Shown piece after piece: positions 1 through 7,863 of a stretch of DNA of 56,308 bases. The position numbers and the translations under genes are program-made. The first letter of the stretch is position 1. The number at the start of each line of letters is the position of its first letter. The DNA is from Bacteroidales bacterium (lineage in GTDB: Bacteria; Bacteroidota; Bacteroidia; Bacteroidales; GCA-2748055), in contig JAIOZM010000019.1 in assembly GCA_021740585.1 (NCBI GenBank), positions 1-56,308 on the forward strand, written 5' to 3'. The notes beneath the pieces are model-generated. The model did no database searches. It was not told the origin of the DNA and saw only the letters and a list, made by a program, of their open reading frames with translations.

Positions 1-2498
1 CTGCCTGAACTAAACTTAAAACTGCCGCTCAACTGACCGGTTCCGGGATTGAATTGAAAGCCTTGCTCTGCCCTGCCGTTTACCGTTACACTTATATTGC
101 TTTTGCTGGTAACATTGGTAATTGAACCTCTGAGGTCGTGGTTGGCATCGGCACGATTTGCAGGAATAAGGCTAAAACCAATCACCGGCGCCTGACAAGG
201 CTCCTCCAAACTCACACTTACACTCTTGCTGTCGCTTCCGCATTCATTCCTTGCAGTAAGCTCGAAACTATTAATCCCTTTTTGGAGACTTGCCATATAA
301 TTCAAAGTAAACCCATTAAAGCTAAACGGAACCTCAATCCGGTTTACCAAAAGTTTCAACTGATTTTTATTAGAAATATTCTTTATTTCAGCTCTGAAAT
401 TATAGTTTTTATTTTCTGTAGTTGGCATTTCCCTTCCAAAATCAGGAAGACTTATTTCCGGAAGCGGACATTGTCTTATTTCCCTGATAATACTTAAAGA
501 TTTAAAATCTTTTCCTGCCTCGTTCTCTGCCGAAATTTTCACGATATTCTGCCCTTGCCTTAAATCAAATCCAATGGTTAATTCACCCGAATTACTATTA
601 AAGTTAAAATTGTTGGTAAACGCATTATTAATTTGAAGGCTGATGTTCTCTCTGCCTTTCACATTCGAAATAAACACCTTAATATCTATAGATGATTCAG
701 ATGTACTATAAGGATTATTGGATGGCGTCTGAATATGTATCGACGGGGGATTAATTCTCACCGGGATATTATAGGTAATGGTAGTATTTGCAGATCTTTG
801 ACCCGATTCATTTCTACCAATTATTTCTATGTTGTTGAGTCCTTCCTTTAAGCTAAGGTTCAAACTTAGCTCTCCGGTATTGCTAAAATTGAAATTATCG
901 TACCTGATACCGTTTATAAGTATGGTAATCTCATTCCTGGAATGAATATTAGAAGTTTGCGCCCGAAATGGGAATACATTTTCACTAACAATTATTGAAG
1001 TTGGCGGATTTATTATTCGAACTGAGGGAGGAGGAATAAATTCCTGCACCGGTCTGCTAAAAATAATTTCCATCCGGTCTTTTGAAGTTCCTGTGCGGTT
1101 ACTTGCAGTAATCTCCAAACTATTTGATCCCTCATTCAGATTTATTAATGCTCTGACAATTCCTGTACCGGGCTGAAAATCGAAGGGAATATTTCTCCCG
1201 TTCAAAATTAGCATTAGCTCTTCCTTGTTGCTCACAAATTTCGCCTGAGCCAAAATATCCATCCTGTCGGTGTTTGAGTGATGAACCTGTTCCGCAGGTG
1301 AGGTGAAATTAACCTCTGGAGGATAAATCAATGCATTTGTTTTCTCATGAATAACAATAAGCCTGTCCTGCGCTGTCCCGGCCGAATTTGTAGCTACAAT
1401 CCGAAAGCTGTTGTCGCCACTATGCAGATTTACTCCAATGGCAAAGATATTTGTATAACTATTGTAGGTGAAGTTTGTTTTTTCAAGCCCATCCTGATAG
1501 AAAACGATTTGGTTGTAGCCTTCAGCATTTTGAACCCTGGCTTTAATGCTTATAAAGTTTGAAGAGCTTTTATAAGGATTGGTAGCCGGATCGATAATTT
1601 TAACTGTCGGAGGTGTTTCAGAAACAGAAACAACCGGATTGCTAACTGTTGGATTTGCATTTGAAGGTTGAATAACTTCTGGTGTATAAGTTATCGGGCT
1701 TTCCCTTGGAATATAATTACTGCTGTAAGATCTGCGTCCAAGATTCCATTTGAAGCCCAGGGTGGTATAGTGATTTTTATCCATGCCTGAACCATCAAGA
1801 ATTTTGTTGTCAATATTTATCCCGGTTAAGCCGTTTTGCTCCGAAAGTGAGAAATTAGTTTTATGCTCAATTCCCATTGAAAAAGAAGGGGAAAACTGGT
1901 ATCCAATAAATATTCCCACAGTTGGTAATAATGCAGCCTTGTTATTAACCCTGGTTTCAAAATCATTATCGCTAAGTGCCATTAAATCGGCATAAATTTG
2001 TTTCTGATCCTGATTCGGATCGATGCTCCTGAAATCGTATGGAGCAAAGTTTTCGTCGAGCAAATCAGTAAAGGAGCGTCCGTGAGTAATTCCCGCCCCG
2101 GCAAAACCTGTGACAACGATCCTTGTCCTCTCACGCAATCGATTAAGGCTTAGACCAAGTTCAAGATCGTAATTAAAAAATCTGTAATTCAGATTGCTAT
2201 AGCTGCTGTCAGTATTTATTCTATGATCGTAAGCTGCGTTCTCACCTGCCAGAAATCTAAACTTCCAATCGGCGCTGAGGAATGCTCCTTCCCTTTTGTA
2301 CAGCTGACTGCCCAATGTAAAGTCGTAGCCCACCCCAATAGAATTCGCAATATCCGATTGTTGGTAGGCTCCTCCTACTCCGAAACCGATGGTCATACCT
2401 TGCCGGGTAGTATAGTTGGCTTTTTGTGCTTCAACCTTACTAATATTGATAATTACTGCTGTTAATGCTAGTATTAAAAGGCGGGTTTTTGTGTTCAT
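1..2498 (-). CDS. Outer-membrane-type protein with tandem Ig-like repeats (partial, 3' end missing)
   Basis: Reading the minus strand from the ATG at 2498 gives an open frame of about 832 codons that runs off the left edge without a stop. Residues 1-25 look like a Sec signal peptide (MNTKTRLLILALTAV, then VEAQ). Residues about 30-250 are rich in alternating aromatic and glycine strands (TIGFGVGGAY, DLELGLSLNRL, FIGYQFSPSFSMGIEHKTNFSL) and look like an outer-membrane beta-barrel. A Pro/Ser/Thr linker follows, then at least six tandem units of about 87-92 residues. Each opens with P-x-V/I-x-I/F and contains a pattern like GxNxFxIxAxNxxG near its end, as in bacterial Ig-like folds. The product is probably surface-exposed and adhesive or structural. 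No catalytic motif was seen and the function is unknown. The C-terminus, where a sorting or anchoring domain might sit, lies outside the window. Confidence 0.85.
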   Translation of the reverse strand, partial: MNTKTRLLILALTAVIINISKVEAQKANYTTRQGMTIGFGVGGAYQQSDIANSIGVGYDFTLGSQLYKREGAFLSADWKFRFLAGENAAYDHRINTDSSYSNLNYRFFNYDLELGLSLNRLRERTRIVVTGFAGAGITHGRSFTDLLDENFAPYDFRSIDPNQDQKQIYADLMALSDNDFETRVNNKAALLPTVGIFIGYQFSPSFSMGIEHKTNFSLSEQNGLTGINIDNKILDGSGMDKNHYTTLGFKWNLGRRSYSSNYIPRESPITYTPEVIQPSNANPTVSNPVVSVSETPPTVKIIDPATNPYKSSSNFISIKARVQNAEGYNQIVFYQDGLEKTNFTYNSYTNIFAIGVNLHSGDNSFRIVATNSAGTAQDRLIVIHEKTNALIYPPEVNFTSPAEQVHHSNTDRMDILAQAKFVSNKEELMLILNGRNIPFDFQPGTGIVRALINLNEGSNSLEITASNRTGTSKDRMEIIFSRPVQEFIPPPSVRIINPPTSIIVSENVFPFRAQTSNIHSRNEITILINGIRYDNFNFSNTGELSLNLSLKEGLNNIEIIGRNESGQRSANTTITYNIPVRINPPSIHIQTPSNNPYSTSESSIDIKVFISNVKGRENISLQINNAFTNNFNFNSNSGELTIGFDLRQGQNIVKISAENEAGKDFKSLSIIREIRQCPLPEISLPDFGREMPTTENKNYNFRAEIKNISNKNQLKLLVNRIEVPFSFNGFTLNYMASLQKGINSFELTARNECGSDSKSVSVSLEEPCQAPVIGFSLIPANRADANHDLRGSITNVTSKSNISVTVNGRAEQGFQFNPGTGQLSGSFKFSSG

Positions 2499-2708
2499 CT
2501 GCTTGTAGAATTGCGCGAATTAAATCCTGAAAAAGGGAAATGTATCGCTAATGAATTGGAAAGATAGAAAAAAATTGAAACCTATTATTTTGGTCTTATT
2601 AACAAATTCTTTCAAAAAGTACTGATCATAATAATCATTTCATATTACTATTCACTGAATAATCAACAATCTGAGGAATTGTCAGGCAAACTAAGGATGT
2701 CGAAACAC

Positions 2709-2739
2709 TTTGCAAAAAGAAATAATATGCCTATATTTC
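2709..2739 (+). promoter_or_regulatory. Bacteroidota-type promoter (TTTG-N19-TATATTTC)
   Basis: TTTG at 2709-2712 is followed after exactly 19 bases by TATATTTC at 2732-2739. This matches the Bacteroidota primary-sigma consensus TTTG-N19/20-TAnnTTTG except for the last base. It lies 25 bases upstream of the ATG of the SGNH/TPR gene at 2764, so the leader would be short. It is the only well-formed promoter I found in the 265-base divergent gap. Confidence 0.55.
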
Positions 2740-2763
2740 CTGCCCTAAATCATAATTGAACCG

Positions 2764-5016
2764 ATGAATATCAAAGCTTCCGGGAAAGAAAAAAGCGGCT
2801 CGAATAAATGGCTTTTTAAAATCATTACCTTAAGTATTCCTTTGATTTTCCTTTTGCTTATTGAAGGAGGTTTAAGACTGGTTTCTTATGGTGATAATCT
2901 GAGTTTGTTTACCGAAAATCCAATCGAAGGTTACGAGGATTATCTGATAGTTAATCCAATTGTAGGAAAAAAATATTTTCAAAAATTCGAATATTCTCTT
3001 CCTCCAAATGATATTTTTTTGAAGAAAAAAGCGGAAGGAACATTTAGGATATTTGTGATGGGGAGCTCAACAGTAGTCGGATTTCCTTATTCATACAATC
3101 TGATGTTTTCCCGCATCCTGCACAAAAGACTCGAGGAAACCTACCCAAACAAACATATTGAAGTAATAAACACCGCAATCACAGCTGTTAACAGTTTCAC
3201 CTTGCGCGATTTTGGTCGCCAGATTCGTAAATACGAACCCGATGCGGTATTGATTTATGCCGGACATAACGAATTCTACGGAGCCTTCGGAGTGGGATCC
3301 AATGAAAGCATGAGTAAAAGCAGATTTCTTACACGCCTTCATCTTTATCTCATAGATTTCAGAGTATATCAGCTCATCCGTAACATTGCCAGTTCAACCA
3401 TTGGAAAAATAGCAGCTGCGAAGTCAGAACAGGTTCATGGCACCCTGATGAAGCGCATTGTTGGGAATAGCAATATTGAATACAACAGCGATGAATATAA
3501 GCTGGCGCTGAAAAATTATGAAGAAAATATGGGCGATCTGATCAGGTGGTTAAGTGAGGATGAAATTCCGGTATTTTTAAGCAATCTGGTAAGCAATGTT
3601 AAAGATATTCGCCCTTTAAGCTCCGTTTCCACCGGTACTAATGACGAAGCAGGGAAAGTTTTCAGCAAGGCTGCACAAGCATACAATATGGCAGATTATG
3701 ATGTGGCTTACGAACTATTTTATAAAGCCAAAGATCTGGATGCAGTTCGTTTCAGAGCCAGCGAAGATATTAACCAAATAATTCTGAAGCTTTCAGAAGA
3801 ATATAAAACCTATGCTGTGCCCATGCTGAGTAGTTTTCAGTCACACTCAAGTCATAATTTAATCGGAAACAACTTACTAACAGAACATGTACATCCCAAT
3901 ATCGACGGGAGTTTTTTAATGGCCGATGCCTTCTATTCCGAAATTATTAAATCAGAAGTAGCCGGAAATATTGAAGAGAATGAAATCCACTCCACTGATT
4001 ATATAAAACAAAACTGGGGGTACACGGAACTTGATATTTTGCTTGCATATCATCGTGTTGCAAATATAAAACACTACTGGCCCTTCGTTCCCATCAATGC
4101 CAATATTCCCGATTATCTTAAAACCTACCGACCCGTTTCGAAACTCGATTCTATCGCCATCAAAGCAATAAGAGATCCTGAATTATCTATAACCGACTTA
4201 AGGCTTGACCTGGCTAAGTCGTATTCAGCAGCCGGAAATTTTCCTGCAGCCTATTATGAATACGAAGCCATACTTTATACCAATCCTTACCTCGCAATAA
4301 ACTATCGCGATGCGGCAGGCATTCTCATAAATCTTGGCGACCTGCCCCTCGCTTTAAAATACTTTAAAAAGTCTCTGGAATATGAGAAATCATTTTATGC
4401 CAGTTACAGGATGGGTGAAATTTACCTGATAAAGGCTGATTATGAAAATGCTATCAGCAGTTTTAAACAGGCTTTCGAAAGCGCTGCAGACGACAATGAT
4501 AAAATTAAGATCCTAGGCAAATTATATATCGCTTACAGTTATATTAAGCTGCCGAAAGAGGCCGTTGCGATTGCCGCGAAGCTTAAGGAAAATAATGCCG
4601 GAGAGTACCTGAGTATTCCTCCTGAAAATTATAGCTATTATAATTATATACCTTTCAAAACCAGCCCACAGATTAGTACAGCCAAACAATTTATTTCTGA
4701 AAGAAAACTTTCCGAGGCCTTATCAACATTGGAATCCTCTCTTAAAATATACGACTCACATATTGCCCGCGAACTTATGGGAGAAATTTATCTGGAAATG
4801 GGGGAAAACAAAATGGCTCTCACTCAGTTTAACAGGGTTTATAGCGAGTTCTGTTTTGATTCGCAATTTTTAACGAAAATAATTAAACTAAATATTGATC
4901 TGGGGGAATACGATGAGGCGGAATCACAGTTAAAAAAATTAAAGACAAACGATCCAAACTCAGGCTCCACACAGATGTTAACAAATATGCTTCTACAAGC
5001 ACAACAAACAAATTAA
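2764..5016 (+). CDS. Membrane-anchored SGNH/GDSL-like hydrolase with C-terminal TPR repeats
   Basis: The 750-residue protein starts with a basic stretch and one membrane segment (about residues 18-38), so most of it is likely periplasmic. The SGNH-like fold is shown by block I (FVMGSST, with Ser101/102 at the GDS position), block III (YAGHNEF, G167 to N169-E170) and a late E-x-V-H at about residue 376 (TEHVHPN) that would supply the catalytic His. From about residue 470 to the end there are several TPR-like helix pairs (for example LALKYFKKSLEYEKSFYASY and YENAISSFKQAF). The family includes esterases and acyl transferases that modify glycans. It is first in a tight operon with a carbamoyltransferase (2-base gap), so a role in decorating the same product is likely. 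Substrate unknown. Confidence 0.8.
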   Translation: MNIKASGKEKSGSNKWLFKIITLSIPLIFLLLIEGGLRLVSYGDNLSLFTENPIEGYEDYLIVNPIVGKKYFQKFEYSLPPNDIFLKKKAEGTFRIFVMGSSTVVGFPYSYNLMFSRILHKRLEETYPNKHIEVINTAITAVNSFTLRDFGRQIRKYEPDAVLIYAGHNEFYGAFGVGSNESMSKSRFLTRLHLYLIDFRVYQLIRNIASSTIGKIAAAKSEQVHGTLMKRIVGNSNIEYNSDEYKLALKNYEENMGDLIRWLSEDEIPVFLSNLVSNVKDIRPLSSVSTGTNDEAGKVFSKAAQAYNMADYDVAYELFYKAKDLDAVRFRASEDINQIILKLSEEYKTYAVPMLSSFQSHSSHNLIGNNLLTEHVHPNIDGSFLMADAFYSEIIKSEVAGNIEENEIHSTDYIKQNWGYTELDILLAYHRVANIKHYWPFVPINANIPDYLKTYRPVSKLDSIAIKAIRDPELSITDLRLDLAKSYSAAGNFPAAYYEYEAILYTNPYLAINYRDAAGILINLGDLPLALKYFKKSLEYEKSFYASYRMGEIYLIKADYENAISSFKQAFESAADDNDKIKILGKLYIAYSYIKLPKEAVAIAAKLKENNAGEYLSIPPENYSYYNYIPFKTSPQISTAKQFISERKLSEALSTLESSLKIYDSHIARELMGEIYLEMGENKMALTQFNRVYSEFCFDSQFLTKIIKLNIDLGEYDEAESQLKKLKTNDPNSGSTQMLTNMLLQAQQTN

Positions 5017-5017
5017 A

Positions 5018-6877
5018 TTGAAAATACTAGGCATTTCAGCATTTTATCACGATTCAGCAGCAGCCCTTATTATTGATGGGGAAATTGTAGCTGCTGCCCA
5101 GGAAGAACGTTTTACACGAAAAAAAGCCGATCATTCCTTTCCTGTAAATGCCATTAATTACTGTTTACATCATGAAGCTATAAGCATTATTGATTTGGAT
5201 GCTGTTGTTTTCTACGATAAGCCCCTTCTGAAGTTTGAACGACTGCTTGAAACCTATTATGGTTTTTCTCCTAAGGGGGTAGCCTCCTTCGTGACTGCTA
5301 TTCCTGCATGGATAAAAGAGAAAGTTTTTCTGAAGAAAATCATACACGACGAACTATCAAAAATCGGATCTTATTCTAAGAAAGATCTGAAATTACTCTT
5401 CCCTGAACACCACCTCTCCCATGCAGCCAGTGCATTTTTCGCCTCCCCATATAAGGAAGCGGCCATTCTAACCATAGATGGAGTTGGTGAATGGGCAACA
5501 GCCTCTCTGGGTTATGGAAGCGGAAATACAATTAAGAATTTTAAGGAATTGCATTTCCCTCATTCGGTTGGATTATTGTATTCAGCCTTTACCTATTTCC
5601 TCGGATTTAGAGTGAATTCCGGTGAATATAAACTTATGGGATTAGCACCTTACGGAATACCCGGGAGCAAGGAGGTTGAGACATACATACAGATTATTAA
5701 GAGCAAATTGGTAAAAATAAATGAAGATGGATCGGTTTGGCTCAATCAGAAATATTTTCATTACGCCACCGGGTTGAGAATGGTTCAGGATAAGAAATGG
5801 GAGAAATTATTTGGTTTTAAAAGAAGGCTATCTGAAGCTGAAATTGAGCAACATCACGCAAATCTGGCATATGCCATTCAGTTGGTTACGGAGGAGATTG
5901 TAATTGCCATGGCCAGAGAACTTAAGAAACTGACAAATTCTGAAAATCTATGTCTGGCCGGCGGTGTAGCCCTGAATTGTGTGGCCAACGGGAAACTGGA
6001 AAAAGAAGGTCTTTTTGAAAATATTTTCGTTCAGCCAGCAGCCGGAGATGCCGGTGGTGCAGTGGGTGCAGCTTATGCCGCCTACCATTTATTCTATGGA
6101 AATAAAAGGGAAGAATCAGATACTGATAAAATGATGGGCAGCTATCTGGGTCCCGAATTCTCCGATCAGGAAATTGCCCACACTGCAAAGTCTTTTTCTG
6201 CCGTTTACAGGAAAATTGATGAATTTAAGGATTTGGCACAGGAAGCAGCCCAAATTATTTCAGATGGAAATGTGGTTGGATGGTTTCAGGGCAGAATGGA
6301 ATTTGGACCCAGAGCTTTGGGAAACAGAAGCATTTTAGGCGATGCCCGGAATAAGGATATGCAGCTTAAGCTCAACCTGAAAATAAAATACCGTGAAAGT
6401 TTCAGACCCTTCGCCCCTTCCGTACTTACAGAGGACATGAAGGAGTATTTTGATTTAATAAATAGTTCACCATATATGCTTATGGTGGGTCAGGTAAAAG
6501 AAAAATACCTGAATAAATTGCCGGAAAATTATCAATCATTGCCCATACGGGAAAGGCTTTATGTAAATCGTTCCCAGATTCCCGCCATTACCCATATCGA
6601 TTTATCTGCAAGGGTACAAAGCGTTCATAAAGAAACCAATCCCCGTTATTGGGAACTAATAAATGCGTATAAAAAGATTAGCGGTTTTGGCCTTATTGTA
6701 AACACCAGCTTTAATGTACGAGGCGAGCCCATTGTGTGCACTCCAGAAGAAGCATACCGCTGTTTTATGCGTACCGAAATGGACTATCTGGTAATGGGTG
6801 ATTTTATTTTTAATAAAACTGAACAACCCGCATGGAATCAGAAGAGTGAATGGCAGGAGGAGTTTAAGCTTGATTAG
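5018..6877 (+). CDS. NodU/CmcH/TobZ-family O-carbamoyltransferase (TTG start)
   Basis: The 619-residue product matches the two-domain carbamoyltransferase family, which moves a carbamoyl group from carbamoyl phosphate via carbamoyl-AMP to a hydroxyl group. The N-terminal Kae1-like domain begins with the canonical ILGISAFYHDSAAALI and has the metal-binding HHLSHAAS motif (about residues 130-137). The C-terminal domain shows GRMEFGPRALGNRSILGDAR, KYRESFRPFAPSVL and FNVRGEPIVCTPEEA. The conserved N-terminus begins at the TTG at 5018, just after the upstream stop (5014-5016), and no in-frame ATG precedes it, so TTG is the start. Length and motifs are complete, so it should be active. The acceptor is not deducible; the SGNH and SxtJ/DUF5989 partners suggest an exported glycan or small molecule. 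Confidence 0.92.
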   Translation: MKILGISAFYHDSAAALIIDGEIVAAAQEERFTRKKADHSFPVNAINYCLHHEAISIIDLDAVVFYDKPLLKFERLLETYYGFSPKGVASFVTAIPAWIKEKVFLKKIIHDELSKIGSYSKKDLKLLFPEHHLSHAASAFFASPYKEAAILTIDGVGEWATASLGYGSGNTIKNFKELHFPHSVGLLYSAFTYFLGFRVNSGEYKLMGLAPYGIPGSKEVETYIQIIKSKLVKINEDGSVWLNQKYFHYATGLRMVQDKKWEKLFGFKRRLSEAEIEQHHANLAYAIQLVTEEIVIAMARELKKLTNSENLCLAGGVALNCVANGKLEKEGLFENIFVQPAAGDAGGAVGAAYAAYHLFYGNKREESDTDKMMGSYLGPEFSDQEIAHTAKSFSAVYRKIDEFKDLAQEAAQIISDGNVVGWFQGRMEFGPRALGNRSILGDARNKDMQLKLNLKIKYRESFRPFAPSVLTEDMKEYFDLINSSPYMLMVGQVKEKYLNKLPENYQSLPIRERLYVNRSQIPAITHIDLSARVQSVHKETNPRYWELINAYKKISGFGLIVNTSFNVRGEPIVCTPEEAYRCFMRTEMDYLVMGDFIFNKTEQPAWNQKSEWQEEFKLD

Positions 6878-6925
6878 GATTTTTTTATATAAGAAAGTAT
6901 TTTCGTAAAAAAATAAAAAATAGAA

Positions 6926-7075
6926 ATGGAATTTTTATCAGATCTCTGGAAATATATGCGTGAAAGAAAGAAGTTGTGGTTGTTACCCTTAATTATCATC
7001 CTGCTCTTCTTTGGAATACTAATTGTTTTTAGCAGCGGCAGCGCCATCGCACCATTTATTTATACATTGTTTTAA
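6926..7075 (+). CDS. DUF5989/SxtK-like small membrane protein (49 aa)
   Basis: This short gene is easily missed by length filters. The ATG at 6926 opens a 49-codon frame ending in TAA at 7073-7075. The product has a charged start (MEFLSDLWKYMRERKKLW), one hydrophobic segment (about residues 19-36) and the ending SGSAIAPFIYTLF, typical of the DUF5989 peptides found next to carbamoyltransferases, including SxtK of saxitoxin clusters. Its stop overlaps the ATG of the next gene by one base (TAATG), so the two are probably translationally coupled. Function is unknown; the repeated linkage to carbamoyltransferases suggests a membrane partner or chaperone. Confidence 0.8.
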   Translation: MEFLSDLWKYMRERKKLWLLPLIIILLFFGILIVFSSGSAIAPFIYTLF

Positions 7076-7443
7076 TGAAAAAGATTAGCCGGGAAAAAGC
7101 CCTCGAAACAAGCCTAGTTTTAAGCTCAGCCTTCCTATTGCTGTTTATATTAAAACCTCTTATGGCTTTTCTATACATCGCCTTTGGTTTTGGGATTACC
7201 GGTATTTTAATAAAACCTCTGGCAGAAGTAATCGCTGTTCTGTGGTTTAAATTCGCAGAAATCCTCAACTTCTTTGTTTCAAAACTAGTTCTGGGCAGCA
7301 TTTTCTATTTTATTTTATTTCCAATTTCTCTTTTATACCGGCTTACAAAAAAAGATCCGCTGAATATAAGGCATGCAAAAGCAAGCACCTGGAAAAAAAG
7401 AGATCACCAATATCAGGCTGAGGATATGGAGAATATCTGGTAA
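7075..7443 (+). CDS. SxtJ-family membrane protein
   Basis: This 122-residue protein has a lysine-rich start (MKKISREKALETSLVLS), two hydrophobic stretches at about residues 13-45, a further one at about 75-90 (LGSIFYFILFPISLLYRLT) and a charged tail (KKDPLNIRHAKASTWKKRDH). The short size, topology and position after a carbamoyltransferase and a DUF5989 peptide match SxtJ-type proteins. The ATG overlaps the upstream stop. It is the last gene of the operon that starts at 2764. Biochemical role unknown. Confidence 0.75.
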   Translation: MKKISREKALETSLVLSSAFLLLFILKPLMAFLYIAFGFGITGILIKPLAEVIAVLWFKFAEILNFFVSKLVLGSIFYFILFPISLLYRLTKKDPLNIRHAKASTWKKRDHQYQAEDMENIW

Positions 7444-7504
7444 TACTCAGTCATTGTGTATTTTCTCATCACTCCATTTTTCCATTGTCAAACCGGCACT
7501 TCTA

Positions 7505-7528
7505 TGATAAAAAATGCAATTTTTATCA
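7505..7528. terminator. 24-bp AT-rich palindrome, possible terminator of the carbamoyltransferase operon
   Basis: Arms TGATAAAAA (7505-7513) and TTTTTATCA (7520-7528) are perfect inverted repeats around a six-base loop. They lie 61 bases after the SxtJ-like stop. The stem is weak in GC and no separate U tract follows, so this may be a weak terminator or a protein-binding site. Confidence 0.3.
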
Positions 7529-7588
7529 CAATTAAAAACCCGGGTAACAAGTCGTGAAACACTTATTACCATTGACACTTAGACGGTA

Positions 7589-7626
7589 CTGTTGTTTTTT
7601 ACCACAGCTGCTGTATTTTACAACAG
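7589..7626. promoter_or_regulatory. Two abutting 19-bp palindromes, putative activator sites (UAS1, UAS2)
   Basis: CTGTTGTTTTTTACCACAG (7589-7607) is directly followed by CTGCTGTATTTTACAACAG (7608-7626). Each is an imperfect inverted repeat of CTGYTGT against ACARCAG, about two helical turns long. They lie about 150-190 bases upstream of the predicted transcription start of the sigma-54-type promoter, the usual distance for enhancer-binding protein sites. The NtrC-type regulator at 14309 is the obvious candidate ligand; that assignment is inference. Confidence 0.6.
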
Positions 7627-7676
7627 TCGCTCTATCGTTCTGATTTTCTTATACTTCACACTGCTTTGTTTGCTAT

Positions 7677-7695
7677 CTGTTGTTATTTTCAACAG
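7677..7695. promoter_or_regulatory. Third 19-bp palindrome, putative activator site (UAS3)
   Basis: CTGTTGTTATTTTCAACAG repeats the pattern of the upstream pair, with perfect six-base arms CTGTTG/CAACAG. It begins 69 bases after UAS2 begins and ends 67 bases before the -24 element. Three copies of one 19-bp palindrome within 107 bases are unlikely by chance in AT-rich DNA. Confidence 0.6.
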
Positions 7696-7762
7696 TACAT
7701 CTTATTCGCACCCCTTTTTAAATTCTTCGTATTTTCCTGTATAACATATAGTTATAAGGTAT

Positions 7763-7777
7763 TGGCATGTGGTTTGA
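7763..7777 (+). promoter_or_regulatory. Sigma-54 (RpoN) type -24/-12 promoter
   Basis: TGGCATGTGGTTTGA matches the sigma-54 consensus TGGCACG-N4-TTGC at every defined base except two (T for C in the -24 box, A for the last C in the -12 box), with exact spacing between the GG and TG cores. The transcription start would be near 7788, about 75 bases before the ATG at 7864. The same locus encodes a sigma-54 activator (14309-15649), which supports the call. Confidence 0.65.
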
Positions 7778-7863
7778 ATGGACTGTGTTAACCATAAAAA
7801 ATAAAACACAGTAAACGCAGCTTTAAAATTGAAAAAAATAACCCGTCAATAAATAACACTAAA

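Noticed and set aside
138..2465. Several plus-strand open frames of 70-119 codons
   Set aside because: They lie inside the long minus-strand repeat protein, which has a signal peptide and periodic domains; the plus-strand products have no family features.
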